Assembly (NCBI GenBank): GCA_022393335.1
Contig: JAJEKB010021880.1
Span: 1,071,043 to 1,135,042 of the forward strand
Source: Macrotrachela quadricornifera
Lineage: Eukaryota; Rotifera; Eurotatoria; Philodinida; Philodinidae
DNA: 64,000 nucleotides
Direction of reading: 5' to 3'
This document shows, piece by piece, positions 36,421 through 48,715 of this stretch. The translations under genes and the position numbers were made by a program. How positions within the stretch are numbered: the stretch's first letter is position 1; every line of letters begins with the position of its first letter. The notes below the pieces were generated by a model that did no database searches, was not told the DNA's origin, and was given only the letters and a program-made list of their open reading frames with translations.

Positions 36421-38741
36421 ACGAATAAAAAGAGAAATTTTTATTTTATATAAGAATAATGTATATTCAGTACGTACTTCAATAAATCATTATGTTCGGT
36501 ACTATTTTTCCTCGCTCAACCTGTGTTCATTCATCGTCTATTTTCAGTTTGTGAACTTATTCAGTATCGACTGGATTTGCACGAGAAATAAATTTTATAC
36601 AAATTATCAGGTGAACCTCAATTCGATGACTAACATGTCGGAGCTGGATGGAACCGATTGGATTCCGATTGCCCATCTTTGACATGAGTACTTAAAAAAA
36701 TGAATTTTTCAAAAATTCCTTGAAGATTTTTTACTGGGCATATACCTTCAGAGTATGCTCATTCGTTTTGAATGAGAAATTAGTTTTATAGGGGCTGATA
36801 TGAATATTCAAACGAAACTAAAAAAACTAGATAGGTTTGCTAGATCGACCTATCAGTACTGTAGTGAAAGGTATAGAAGTACCGTGATAAGAAGACACTT
36901 TGAGTTAATACCGATTTTAGACCTTTTCCAGAATCAGTTTTCAATGCTGAAACTGAAAACAATATTTTCTAAAAGTCTCAAGAAAAAAAAGCAGTGATTT
37001 TTGCATATTTTGTCCAAAAAACTGGTTTTGAAGAGAACCGAAGTTTTTCAAGTTTTTTTTATGATTTTTCACTAGAAAACAGCCTTAGAAAAGGCTAAAA
37101 AGTAGTTCATCGTCATCAGCAGCTCATGCCCTATCGATTCATATACGAAAAGAGCAAAAAATAAATTTCACTCAAATTTTACATTGCCTGCACTTCACAT
37201 CAATAACCTCTATTTTTGGTATTTTTTATTAAGGTTGCTAGAATAGGTTATTTTTTATCAGTTGGCCAAAGTTAAGACTCAGGCATTGTAATACTTATTA
37301 ACAAAAGAATTGTATCAATACATAGCAATATGTTTAAAGCATACTATTAGTTGACAATTGAAACATCTAAGTGATTTATTATCCTATCAATTATTCTCAT
37401 ATGCTATCTTATATTTCATGTGCATGACTTATTGCAGAAAATTGCTGTCCTTATTGGTTTACTTATTCCAAATATAAATCTATTTATCATTCTTGTTCTG
37501 AATACATAGAATGTGCTACTATCGATCAGATTCAAACTAAATATCTCATGTAAAAAATCGTATGACAATAAATTATCTGAAAAAAAAATACATTGATCAT
37601 TTAATCTAAAGATTAACATTGACTTATATTCAAACAAGAAATATTACTTTATCAGGTTTTAAAATATAATTAGATTTCAATAGAATACTCTAATCGACTT
37701 AACAACTTCATAAATTAAAAACTACTAATTTTTCTTTATTTCATTCCATTTTATTTAGTCAATAATAAAAGCATTTAAAAACTATGTTTGATTTTTTCTG
37801 AACAATAAATATTACTATGAACAAAGTTAGGTAAAAAATTAACCAAAGATATTTGAATTTCATCCTAATCAAAGAAGAGAATCATTAGATAGCACAGAAA
37901 ATCTACACAATAAAATTAGCATTGAGGAAAAATCTCAAAGAAGTTGATTTCTTTTGACAAAAACTCGATTTGAATATTTATATATATTCTGATAGCCCTT
38001 GTAATAAACTATATGGTAGCATCATTTATTTTTCCTCTGCATTTTCTTTGAGTCCTTATATCTAAGAAATATGAATAAAAAAACCGTAGTTTGTCATTTT
38101 TCTCGGACTCAATTGTTTTGAGCATAGTATCATCGATAATTATATTGTTCTTTTTATTTTTTCTTTCATTTGCATGATGATAACGTTTGGTATGGTATGT
38201 ATCAGTGTAAGTGTGATTTTAAGGGGTGGAATATTATCTTGTTTACCATTTTTTGTCTTTTTCATTTGATCATTGTTGCTTACGTTTAGATCCACTTGGT
38301 ATGATAATCAATAGTGTTACATTCATCAATTCAGCTTCTTAAGATGTTGCCAATTTGTATCACTATCATGATTATTTTGTTGCATTAGGTTATATTCAAA
38401 AAAATATTCATGTTCAATACGATTTTGTATCATTTTTTGAATTATTCTACTGTTGTCATCACATAACCGATTCTTGTCTTTGCTTCACATTGCTTATTAA
38501 TATAGATGAGCATTTTGTTTATAATTAATAAATGATTAACTATCGTTAATCAATTCTTCCCAATAAAATTCCTGGAAGAGTCTCTCTTGTGCATTCCCAA
38601 AGATTTCGTTGAAGAAAGTCGACTAGGATAATATTTTATTTCAATAATAAGCTAATAGTATACACATATATACACAGAAAAGAAGAACATGTCTTATTCT
38701 TAATGTGCAAAAAGACAATAATGATAACAATACAATAGCAT
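36421..38741. other. Intergenic, no gene seen
   Basis: Long AT-rich stretch with no frame that shows family character on either strand. A 65-codon plus-strand frame at 36800-36997 is basic and unrecognised; I treat it as chance. No repeat ends are recognised. Confidence 0.35.
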
Positions 38742-39689
38742 CTACTGTATGTGCGTTCGATTATTTCTAATAGTTTTCATATTCAATATTTCGGGTTCAA
38801 TACGTCTTACTTGTCTTCTTAAATGTAAGATGCTCGTCAATTTGGTTCGAAGCTCAGGTAATGAGATGACACAAACAAACGGTAATAGAAGCGTCACATA
38901 ATAGGTTAGAAATCCTGTATAGTCATACACATCATCATTTATTTCATATGGTAAACCGCACAAATATATAAGTGTTGTTAGTGCTGTTGGAAAATAGAAT
39001 ATAAGATAAAGAAATGAAATAGATAGTAGTTGAATTGTCATCTTTCGATGTTTTCGCCATTGGATTGGTTGATGCACACGATATTTTTGCCATAAAATAC
39101 GCACTAGTAAAGCAATACTAAATATAACAATTACTAGAACAGGTATTATTCCATGAAATATCATGTCCCAGATAACTAATACATAAATTTCTCTTACACA
39201 AAGATAAACACATATTGTGTTAGTGGTATCAAAAAATAAATTTTTACATGGTGGAAAAAAATCTAATACAATATTAAAGGTAAGAGAATATAGAAGAAGT
39301 GAAATGATGGGAAGATAATGAACAAATATACGTTTTCTTTTTGTTGATACCCATCCATCATGAAAAATAAGAATATGTCTTTCAATTGTAGCCCAAGCAA
39401 AGAGTATTGACTGTGTTACACAAAGTCCCCAATCCATAAATGCCCAGATAACACAAAAGATAGGTGATCTATGCCATATATCATCATATCGATATAAATG
39501 GATAAGCCATGGATGAAGTGTCACCTCACAAACAATACCAAGGATAAGAACAACAAGAATGACATGATTATTAAGTCCATGACGTAAAGTTCGATCAAAG
39601 AGAAGATGATAAAGAACAAATAATGAACAGATAATAGATGGAATAAGAAAAACAAGCAATAACCAAAATTTTACTGTATTAGATATCAT
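38742..39689 (-). CDS. Seven-transmembrane receptor (rhodopsin-like GPCR)
   Basis: A single exon of 315 residues with seven hydrophobic segments: about 8-30, 42-64, 82-106, 125-147, 175-200, 216-240 and 255-278. The segment-3 end reads FAWATIERHILIFH, where ERH stands in the place of the class-A DRY motif. The third cytoplasmic loop is basic (QKYRVHQPIQWRKHRKM), and the tail is short and basic (LRRQVRRIEPE). It belongs by style to the large orphan class-A receptor family of bdelloids; the ligand is unknown. ATG 39689 gives a short extracellular N-terminus without a signal peptide, as is common in this class. No damage is seen. Confidence 0.8.
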   Translation of the reverse strand: MISNTVKFWLLLVFLIPSIICSLFVLYHLLFDRTLRHGLNNHVILVVLILGIVCEVTLHPWLIHLYRYDDIWHRSPIFCVIWAFMDWGLCVTQSILFAWATIERHILIFHDGWVSTKRKRIFVHYLPIISLLLYSLTFNIVLDFFPPCKNLFFDTTNTICVYLCVREIYVLVIWDMIFHGIIPVLVIVIFSIALLVRILWQKYRVHQPIQWRKHRKMTIQLLSISFLYLIFYFPTALTTLIYLCGLPYEINDDVYDYTGFLTYYVTLLLPFVCVISLPELRTKLTSILHLRRQVRRIEPEILNMKTIRNNRTHIQ

Positions 39690-41500
39690 AGTAATAAGAT
39701 ATTAATAAATTCAAGCGCTTTAAAATCTTATTTTTATTACATATTTCACAGAAGAAGAAAGAATTAAAAAATGTATTTTTTAATGACATGTTTTTTACAT
39801 CCTAACTCATTTCATTAATAAAAAAAACATGAACGTCATATCCCTTTATTGACAGTCTATTAGACAAAATAAAATTTTTTCATCATAAATAATCAAAGTG
39901 ATAAAATGGCGTAAAAGCATATTCATTATAATTATTACAGTTGAATAATTAACAAAAACGATTCTTATTCTTTTATAGAGATATGACATTATTGCATGAC
40001 AACAGAAAATATCTCTTATTTATTCACTTATTTTTAACATACTTTTTTGAGAGAGAGAAAAATATTTAGTTAAATGAAGAGAACTTTATGGAACTCTTGA
40101 GCATAATATCAATCAGAAGTTAATTAAATATTCCGTTTAGTTATGTTTCGAGTAAAAAGAACAACCAGTTCTAATATTATATTTTGGTGACTTATGCTAC
40201 AATAAATAATCATTTCATTTCAAGCTTTTCCCCTCATACATAAGGTACTACAAAAGTTTTTTTTACCCGCTTCTTCTAAAAGACTTTATTTGAGTTCAAA
40301 GATTTCTTTGTAATGCTTAGACATATTTTAAGTTATGGGCAAAATTTCAAACTTATATGTCTTATCTCTTATTCTTGTCCATCATTTCTTTTACGTTATT
40401 TCCAGGCCATTTTCTATACGCTACATAGAGGACGATTTATAATAAATGCGAGAACTTTGCATTTCATACTGTGATCCTTATAAACATTCCATTAAAAAGA
40501 AAATAAGATATACCAGAAGATGTAGAGTGAAAAGCTCTAGAATCTACAATGTAAAGCTTATTTTAATTATGTGCTGTTTATTTCAAATAAACAGTATTCA
40601 AAACAGCCAAGTTTCGACGTTGTTACGAAAAGTACTTCAAAGAATTTTGCTTCTTTTTAAAAAGTAAAAAGTATACAACTAAATAATCTGTTCTTTCTAA
40701 ATTGTAGAGCTTTTTCACACTGCATCTCGTGGTGTAACGGATGGCGCACATTAAATGTACCTCTCAGTATTTTGCATTTTTTTCACTTATAATTCGGCAT
40801 TATCACTTCTTTTATCTGATTGACTAAAAATTTAAGCTGATTTTTCTATGTGCTGAATATTCTCGTGCTTAACATTCCGGTTCCTTTATGAATAAATCAT
40901 CAAATAATTCTCAATTTGATAGAAAAATTTATTTAACATTTTAATCATATATCCAAGGAGATTCGATTTGATTTATATTAATACAAAAAATGTGCGCGAT
41001 TTCACATTGAAATATCAATCAAACAGTAAGTTTTATTAATAATCAATCAATTATTATTACTATATTTGTAAAATTTATAATAAATACCGTTATATTATTA
41101 TTACCTACAAAACAAAGGAAATAAAAATTAATCTCAGTAATCATGTATATGTAGATACGGCATAATAAGTTTAAGTTAAAGTACAAAGCAAAATACTTCT
41201 GATTCTGATGAAAATCAAAATTTTTAAACATTGTCTCTTATTCAATTGATATTGAACAGTAAATCACTTGGATTTGAGAAAGGCGTTGGGATTTTATATT
41301 GAGCTGGTAAGCGACTCAGAATGATTATAAAACTAACTGTGATTATTAGATATGTTTAAAATAGGATAAATGATAAGTTTCTCATGTCGCAGCAGAATTC
41401 CAATTTTAAATATTACTAAGAATGAGACCGAGACCGAGAGGTTCGGACTTGGTATATCCCTAGGTCTGAGTCGAGATCCCATGAGAAGATATCTTCCTCG
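39690..41500. other. Intergenic, contains a diverged MITE relative
   Basis: No gene is seen. It includes the MITE-like copy at about 40440-40745. The rest is AT-rich and unrecognised. Confidence 0.4.
40440..40745. mobile_element. Diverged copy C of the palindromic MITE (core only)
   Basis: 'gatgtagagtgaaaagctct' near 40518 and 'agagctttttcacactgcat' near 40707 form the inverted pair that sits around the centre of copies A and B ('gatgcagcgtgaaaagc'). The outer TIRs (CTTAGG...) are not present here, so this is either an older copy or a relative with different ends. Confidence 0.5.
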
Positions 41501-41504
41501 AGAC

Positions 41505-42620
41505 ATATGCAACATGAACGAAAGTCCTTTAGGTTTATTTAGTGATCAATCGAGATTGTTAGTTAATGACATTAATACATCTAATGATATCGAAGGTTTT
41601 ATCAGTAATAAACGTTTTGCAACTGTTATATTAGCAATTTTTGGTAAAGATAATACATGATCTGGTCCAGTATTGCTTTTCAAGGGCAAATGACCAGTAT
41701 CAGCTATTGAAAAAGTTCACTATGGAAAAGGTGTTCAAGTTTATTTTACTCCTAAGGCTATGAACAATCGTATTACAATGGATAAGTAAGTTAAATAAGA
41801 CAAAAGAAAAGTTAAAAAAAAACAAAATTTATTCTACATAAAAAAACAACACATCTGTTCGATCTTAAATAATTTTGTAGATTACAATACATATTCTGAA
41901 AAATTAGTTTGATGATGAATTAGATTCAATTTTTTTCTTCTCTCATGAGAGAAATTGCAAAAAGGATCATTTTTTACTAGATTGACCTTATTAGTTTTAT
42001 AAACTGCAGTAGTATGGAAACAACAATAATTTGTTGATACGATGACTTCTAACATTTGAATGAATTTGTAGGTATGATTAATCCTATGTTTATTACCTTT
42101 TCTCAGATATATGATATACTGAGTGCCCAAAGTGAATAATAAACATTTTGAATTGTTCATCACTGACAGATCAAATACTCATCTCGATATACAATCGATT
42201 CGATCATTAAGAAAAAAATATATTGTGGTTGCAGTAATACTAAAATGTTGTACTGTGTACATTCACCCGTTTGATGTTTATGTATTTTCTGTGTTTAAAA
42301 ATTATTATTATGAATATTCAGAAGAATATATTGAGAAATTTGGTGATCGTTCAAAAATCAAACTTAGTGCTTCTCATTCAAGAATTTTATGTACACATCT
42401 TACATTAGTTGCATGGACACGAACAATTGCTTCTATTGACTTTAGTAAAATTTTTCGAGAAATTGATTATACATGGACAGATGATATTACTCCAGTAAAA
42501 CCTCATACTCTTCCTAGATATACTTACGATCCAATTGATTGTAATTTTGTTGGTCTAACTGCAGACAAAGACATAATTATGAAAGTAACAAACATCAACA
42601 TTATAAATAAAATGGTCTAA
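41505..42620 (+). pseudogene. DDE transposase remnant, pogo/Tc5-like
   Basis: Two coding blocks survive. Block 1 (41505-about 41790) reads MNESPLGLFSDQSRLLVND, SNKRFATVILAIFGKDN, a TGA, then FTPKAMNNRITMDK. Block 2 (42123-42620) reads ELFITDRSNTHLD, IHPFDVYVFSVFKNYYYEY and LVAWTRTIASIDFSKIFREI, and has no ATG start. The layout matches the DDE_1 catalytic core of pogo/Tc5 transposases, with the 'PxDVxVFxxFK' block usual at its third-acid region. In block 1, Asn replaces the Asp expected before ES. The about 330 bp between blocks has no coding character. It is dead. Confidence 0.65.
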
Positions 42621-43056
42621 TGTATGACTATTGCCATATTGTTTTTGCATTTAAAAAGATATCTTGATTAACGAAAGAAAATAAAAGATATGAATTAAAA
42701 TGAAATACAGAAGGAAAAGATTAATTTGTATATCGATTACCGAAGTAAATTCACAGCTGTTAATAGGTCAGAAAACTAGAGACACTCTATCTCAAAATCG
42801 TTGAGGTAGGAAGATAACATTAGTAATTAGGAAAAAAAATGGAATTTTTTCTCTTAAAAGTCTCATTAGAAAGCCATTTTCAATATAAGGCCATTTCGAG
42901 ACGAGTGATGTAAATTTCTATACTAAAAGGCCAAGACATTCTAATATGGGGTGAGGTCTACTTTTTTATTTCTTTCAGATGAAATTATAAATCAAACTAA
43001 ATTTAATTAACAGCTGAATTAAATAAAGTTCATTTGATCAATTAATCTCATTGATT
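42621..43056. other. Intergenic, no gene seen
   Basis: AT-rich. The last about 20-45 bases before the NHL stop resemble those before the other copy (12715-12731), marking the left limit of the duplicated block. Confidence 0.4.
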
Positions 43057-45908
43057 TCATGGTATTTCAATAGTAAATCGCTGTACTCGATTGTTCACAT
43101 GATCGGCAGCATACAGATGACCATGTAAGTCAAATGACAAACCCACATAAGCACTGGTATATTCTCCTTCTGCTCTTTCATCATTTCCATCAACAATGAT
43201 ATTTCCTTGTTTTGCTCCTTTAGGCCATCGCATAATTCGAGAAGGTCCCGTATCAGCTACATAAACAGTACCTAATTGATCAACTAGAAGTCCCTGAGGA
43301 TAATTCACTTGTGTTGTTTTATTTCCTTCACCTTGACCACCAGCAATAACAACACCTTCTTTTGCACCTTTTATCCATTTCATCACACGATTATTATATG
43401 AGTCAGACACGAACACTGAATGTTCTTGATCGACGAATATATATGTAGGAAAATTGAGCTGATCGAGACGATCTCCGTCTCCATTTCCACCTGCAACTAC
43501 GATTCCTTGTGATTGACCCATTTGATATCGTCTTACTTCATGCATGTCAACGATAGTGACATAGAGAAATTCATTCTCATCCATTGTTAAACCATAACAA
43601 GAAATATCTGAGATAATTACTTCTCCATTTGTTCCATTTTGACGAGACCATCGAACTACTCTTCTATTTTCATAATCGCAGACAATAAGACTATTTGTCT
43701 TTTTGTGTACAATAACATCTGTTGGTCTATAGAATTGATGAGTACCATTTCCTGGCCCATGTCCACCAGCTACTACTTGTCCATCACCCTCAAGATCTGA
43801 TGTCCATGCCATAATGCGATGATTTCCCCAATCAGCAACATAAACAGTTTGATCATCATTCACATATAAACCGTAGGGGCTAGAGAGTGTTGAATTTTCG
43901 CCTAATACTGTCTGACTATTCTTGTTCCATTTGGCATTTGGAGAGATATCTGTCAAACTTGCACGAAGTGGTACTAAAATAAAGTCAAAATATTATCATC
44001 GAAAGAAATCTTTCATTTTTGTTGAACTGTTAGAAAAGAAAATCAAAGTTTAGCAAGGTCAATATGTGATGTTTGTGTCTCTCAAACTTTTTTATCATTT
44101 CATATGGCAGAAAACTCTAGCGTTAAAATTTAACGCAGTCAGATTTTTTGTTTTAGAGTTTTTCGAAAGGTTATATTATGAGATATGAGGAGAATAGAGT
44201 ATGTATTGGAAAACAGTTGAGTATCATCTGGTCATTTTGAGACTAACTTCAGCTTTTTAGCATCTAAAATGGTAAAAAAACCTGAAAAACGCGAAAATGT
44301 TAAGATACAAAATCCTGATCCATTCGTTATTATGAAAACTCTTCTGGCTTCACCAGTTTTTGAAAAGAATTGTCGTAAAACCGTAATCAATCATATTTTG
44401 ATAAAAAGTCGATGATTATCTCAGATTTTATCGCGGTTATAGGAGAGCGGATTCCTCAAAATAAGTGATCAGCACTTTTGTTAACTGAATATTAAATTAA
44501 ATGCTAATTCGAGAGATATTTTAATCTGTATCAAAACGAGATTAACCTTTTGACAGCAGACTTAATTTTTCACAAAAAAATGAAACTATCTTGCCAAAAC
44601 TAGCTATATTTTGAAAGTCATTAATGGTCATAATTGCTGTAGTCAGATTTCATTTAAAAAATGAAATTAGTTTATTTTGAAATAAAAATTTAGCAAAGTA
44701 TGAAATTCTTCAATGTAATTAACTACGCAAAGATCCGTCTCATAGCCTTTACATGTATAATGTGCTTTGAAGGTTGAAATAATGAAGTCTAAGATGATTC
44801 CAGTATGAACATCACATATGAGATATATATTTTGATTCCAAATCTGCTCCTTTTAGATAGAGTATATTGTTTGAAACTAAGTCGGCCTTTATACAACATC
44901 TTTGATTTTATATAATTTAACATCAGATGATTGATATTCATTGTTATTGAAGTGTAGAAATCGTAAGAGTAAATGAAATCTGTCTCTACTCATTATATCT
45001 GCAAACATAGATGTGGCAATCAGAGGATCGGGAGACCAGTAGTCCTTTATTCGGCTTTTTTTGGTATGAGCTATTAGCATATAAAATGCAAAAAATGTAT
45101 ACATATCAGGTTCAGTAGCATTGATTGCTCTTTTGTTCGAACCACTCTTATTTCCATCCTCGTTCTTCGAAAAATTCTTCTTTATTTTGTTCTTCGTCTC
45201 CACTATTTGATTCATTATCAGAATCGGAAACAGAACCAGTATTTATTTCATCATCTAATTCAAAATCTGTAAAAGTCTCAGTTATATCTAAATCAAATGT
45301 ACTACTATATGCCATAATAATCTAGGAAACTTTGAAAGAGGAAAAACGATTGATTATAACATATACAGTTAATTAGTAACAAAAATTATCACTATCATTT
45401 CTTGTTTAGTGTCATCTCAATGAACCGTTGGACAATCTCTTCACTAATCTACTCAAATCTTTAGTTCGTAAGCTTACGATCTTCGCTGTTAAAGAGTTAA
45501 ATGATTTCATGGATATTCAAAACAAAAGTATATAGCTCACTATTGACTTAAATAGCTGATTGGTTAGTACCATAGTCGAGTGTATGAGATAGAAGAAAAA
45601 CATTCGATAATATTTTCTTTTGTAAAAATTTATGATTAAATGTTTTGTATTTGTGATATAAAACTTCGATTAGTATATGTACTAAGTGTAATCGATTAGT
45701 TTCGTCCAATATAAATGAGTGTAGAATGTAAACGACTACAAATTGGAGTAAAACGTGTGCTTAAGATAAAACAATTTCTCTTATCAATTCTATTAAATTA
45801 TTTAAAGTATGAAAACAAAGATATGTTACATACTCCATTTAGCTCTAGCTGTTGCTTGTGTTGTGGTTGATTTAGTTATTGCTTCTGTTTTTGATCTTTC
45901 GGATGTTA
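43057..45908 (-). CDS. NHL-repeat propeller protein (pair copy 2), partial at 5' end
   Basis: Two exons are visible. The last exon (43973-43057) encodes six NHL repeats: GLYVNDDQTVYVADWGNHRI, VFVSDSYNNRVMKW and GTVYVADTGPSRIMRW, ending FTIEIP. A small upstream exon (45908-45834, 75 nt, with AG before and GTATGT after) encodes a Thr-rich stretch, TKSTTTQATARAKW, and joins in phase A|TA across a 1.86-kb intron. This parallels the Thr stalk of the 7107-8824 gene, so the protein is probably signal-anchored too, but the anchor exon further upstream is not found. The large intron holds a piggyBac remnant. The open frame suggests it is functional; it is the paralogue of 12731-13650. Confidence 0.72.
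44640..45315 (-). pseudogene. PiggyBac transposase remnant
   Basis: From ATG 45315 comes an acidic N-terminus (MAYSSTFDLDITETFTDFEL, then SDSDNESNSGDEEQ), typical of piggyBac proteins. A frame break near 45155 follows, then the DDE_Tnp_1_7 start: PDMYTFFAFYMLIAHTKKSR, IKDYWSPDPLIATSMFADIM, SRDRFHLLLRFLHFNNN, to a stop at 44889. Further on, RSRFGIKIYI and CDVHTGIILDFII (about 44780-44860, different frames) are the piggyBac 'FGIK...CD...G' block. The intervening region is deleted. It lies inside the intron of the NHL copy-2 gene, in the same orientation. Confidence 0.82.
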
Positions 45909-47306
45909 CTAGAAAACAAAATATATGATCAGTGCATATTCATACTATATTTGATATTGAGCATTTCGGAAATTAACTCAAACCACAATTAATTTCCGAA
46001 ACTTGTAATATTTTTAGAGCTCAAAAAATAATTTCTTCAAATCCTAATATTTTATTTTTGTTTAAGTACTATCTATGATGAAAATGACATTTATCAAATG
46101 TGTTTTTCGTTCAATTATAGGAGATATTCACAGAGAGCATATTATAATTATTATTAGATCACCAAAATTCAACATGTTGTTTGTACTTTAAATATCTATT
46201 TGTAATTAAATCATATGATATATTATTAACACGTTCAAGGCGATAGTATCCACCAATGGACCTTACCATATTTTAACAAGAAACATAATTAAAAAAACAC
46301 TACATATTATGTGCTTTCTGCTTTGCTTTAGCTATTTTTTTTTGAATTATTTATTGCATTAGTGAAATGTTTCTCGTTAAAACAATCACGCGAAAAAAAT
46401 TTGCACAAATCAAACACTGAGATGATCAACGAATATATGTATCAGATCGTTAATAGACAAAAAACGAATCTGTTAAGGATATTTTCGAAAAAACCAAACT
46501 GCCTAAAATGTACTAATGTGAAAGTAAAATTTTAAAAAAATGAAAAAACGAGTTCGTTCTAACTTTGCAGGTGAATGTGCAGAACGTATCAAAAGTCACT
46601 TTCTATTGGAAAAAATTTAGATTTGTTCACTACATTTTAATCAAAAGAAAGTAGCTTCGTATCATTGATAGAGGAGTACTCATATCTCGTATCGTAAGAG
46701 AAACGTTTACAAATACCGTTCTGAATTATCATATTGTATTTTTCTCAACGAATTATTGCTGTGTATCGCTCAAAATTTGAAAATACAGCAAGACTAAACG
46801 ACAATCATGTGAAAAATTAGTAGAAAAAAGTAAGTATATTTTATTTGTATCAAAGAAAAAAAAAATCATTGTTTTTGCATAAGTTATGAAAGGTTACAGT
46901 TCTTTATTGAAGGCAACGATGATACATCAAAACATTGTTTATTAATGTTTCTTTTATGAATATAAGCTCTAAATACTTCTCTGTTATTGATAAAAAATGA
47001 TCTGATTTGGTCAAATTGTAACAGAAAAATTTTGAATTTACTTCTATCTTCTAACCAGAGCCGTACGACAATTTTCGATAATTCAAGAAACCACAAAGCC
47101 TATTGGGAAATCTCTATAGAAGTAAACAAGAAGGTTAAAAATAATCGATTTTGATTCAATTCATTCAGATTAGATGAAATTGGACTTTAATATAAGCATC
47201 CTCTATCTATACAATAGTATCAATTATGTACGTAGTTAGGAAATCTTATAACAAAATTCTTTAGTTATGTAAAAACATACCTAATTCTAGCAATATGAAA
47301 TGTAGT
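45909..47306. other. Gene-free stretch between NHL and BTB copies
   Basis: AT-rich; may contain the unlocated 5' exon(s) and promoter of the NHL gene. The final about 100 bases (47205-47306) resemble the corresponding region downstream of the first BTB copy ('tagttaggaaat', 'ttatgtaaaaacat'). Confidence 0.4.
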
Positions 47307-48158
47307 TTACTTACGACAGATACTCGAATTAGAGAACAGTTTTTTGAAAAGAATATTTTCTTGATGCGATGATTTATTTACATCACAGATATTTACTAAT
47401 GATTTTCCTCTTATTTGTTTGACAAAATTTTGAAATAATTTTGGATCATAATCAAGAAAAATATTATCAAATTTTGTCGTTTTAGAAGACGAAACAATTT
47501 CGTCCACAGTAGAATTAGATACTTGATTAAATGTTTTACGTTGATTTGTAATAATTTGACCACCAACATTAAAAGTTATAACATGATTTTCTAATGATGA
47601 GAATTGAGTAAATTTTAATTTTTTAAGCATCTTTTTAAATGGTTTAATAAGTACCGATTCAGAAGGAAGATATAAGTTAATTATATTACTTTCATCTAAT
47701 ATTTGTAATTGGTCAAGAAGATGACGAAAAAGAATTGGATTAAAATCAAGAAAAATATTTCCTTTTTTATCCATGGGTAATTTCTGTTCCCAATTACCAT
47801 TGAACATTATTGCAAGAATTGAGTTTGGAAAACGAGTAAGTGTTTTACGAGTTGTCATCATTATTTCACCACCAACATTAAGCCGAATAACATCTGTATT
47901 TTTAATACATTCTTCGATTTTATCTTTACTTAGTAGTTGATTGTCATCACATTTTCGACGACGTTGTAGTTTTACATCTTCAGCAGCACTTTTTCCATCT
48001 ATTGGTTGATTTATTTTCGGTTGAATAGTAATAGTAGAAGTGTTGATGCAATTTACCCATATTATAATAAACAAGAACAACTAATTTATACAATCATATT
48101 TTAAATCTACATTCTTAACAAATGACTAAATACTTACTATACGTGAAAGAAACCACAT
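47307..48158 (-). CDS. Tandem BTB/T1-domain protein with N-terminal hydrophobic leader (copy 2)
   Basis: Exon 1 (48138-48158) encodes MWFLSRI; after a 57-nt intron, exon 2 (48080-47307) continues LFLFIIIWVNCINTS, about 264 residues in all. A leader of about 20 hydrophobic residues is followed by a charged spacer with CDD and two T1/BTB folds: IRLNVGGEIMMTTRKTL ... FLDFNPILFRHLLDQLQ and ITFNVGGQIITNQRKTF ... FLDYDPKLFQNFV. Exon layout, intron position and phase are identical to the gene at 16130-16991. Most differences look like ordinary substitutions and the frame is intact, so both copies appear to be maintained. The last codons again overlap a GTAAGT donor, with an alternative exon ending MFLHN. 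Confidence 0.8.
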
Positions 48159-48640
48159 ATTTATGTTTATTGAGAAAAATAATATACTATACTTCCTTCT
48201 CTTAATATTTCTGGAAGAAAAGATATATGTTATCTCTTTTCTTTTTTATTGGAAACTGTTATCAGTGTCATATATTATCCTCACATATAATGGCAAGGAA
48301 GTATACAAGAAAATTCGCAACAGAATATATAATCGTCTAAGAACAATTTTTATTTGTGCCTAATTCGAACATCAGTGGATAGAAAGGAAGAAAACATCAA
48401 TGAAAGAAAATTCTGCACGTTTATGAAAGGAAACGATGGATAAGTCTATAAGAATAATGAAAAAAAAATTCATTACAGTGAAGTTATACAGTTATTTATT
48501 AATTGAAACAAATTGAATTTTTTCTGTTGAAAAGAAAAAGTATTCAATTTGCTAATCTCAATTTGTACTTTTCAGTACTCGATTAAGTTGATAGATGAAT
48601 TATAATGTATGTTCTTAATAAAGATAAACGAATTAAAATA
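48159..48640. other. Upstream region of BTB copy 2
   Basis: The first about 215 bases resemble the upstream region of BTB copy 1 and probably hold the promoter. The rest is AT-rich without a gene. Confidence 0.4.
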
Positions 48641-48715
48641 ATGCAGAGTTAAATTTTTGCCGACGCGTTTCGTGTCATTTTATTAAAATTTGTAACACTC
48701 ATCAGGGCTCTGCAT
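48641..48715 (-). ncRNA. Hammerhead ribozyme, Penelope-element type
   Basis: Read on the minus strand, all hammerhead core elements are present in order. Outer stem I 5' strand is ATGCAGAG, inner GCC; core CTGATGA; stem II GTGT / ACAC with an AT-rich loop; core GAAA; the minimal stem III and cleavage triplet in ACGCGTC; then GGC and, after an A/T internal loop, CTCTGCAT, which pairs perfectly with the 5' strand (8 bp). Cleavage is expected after GUC. The very short stem III (GAAACGCGTC) is the hallmark of hammerheads carried by Penelope-like retroelements. No reverse transcriptase is seen nearby, so this is a detached or degraded element end. Confidence 0.85.
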
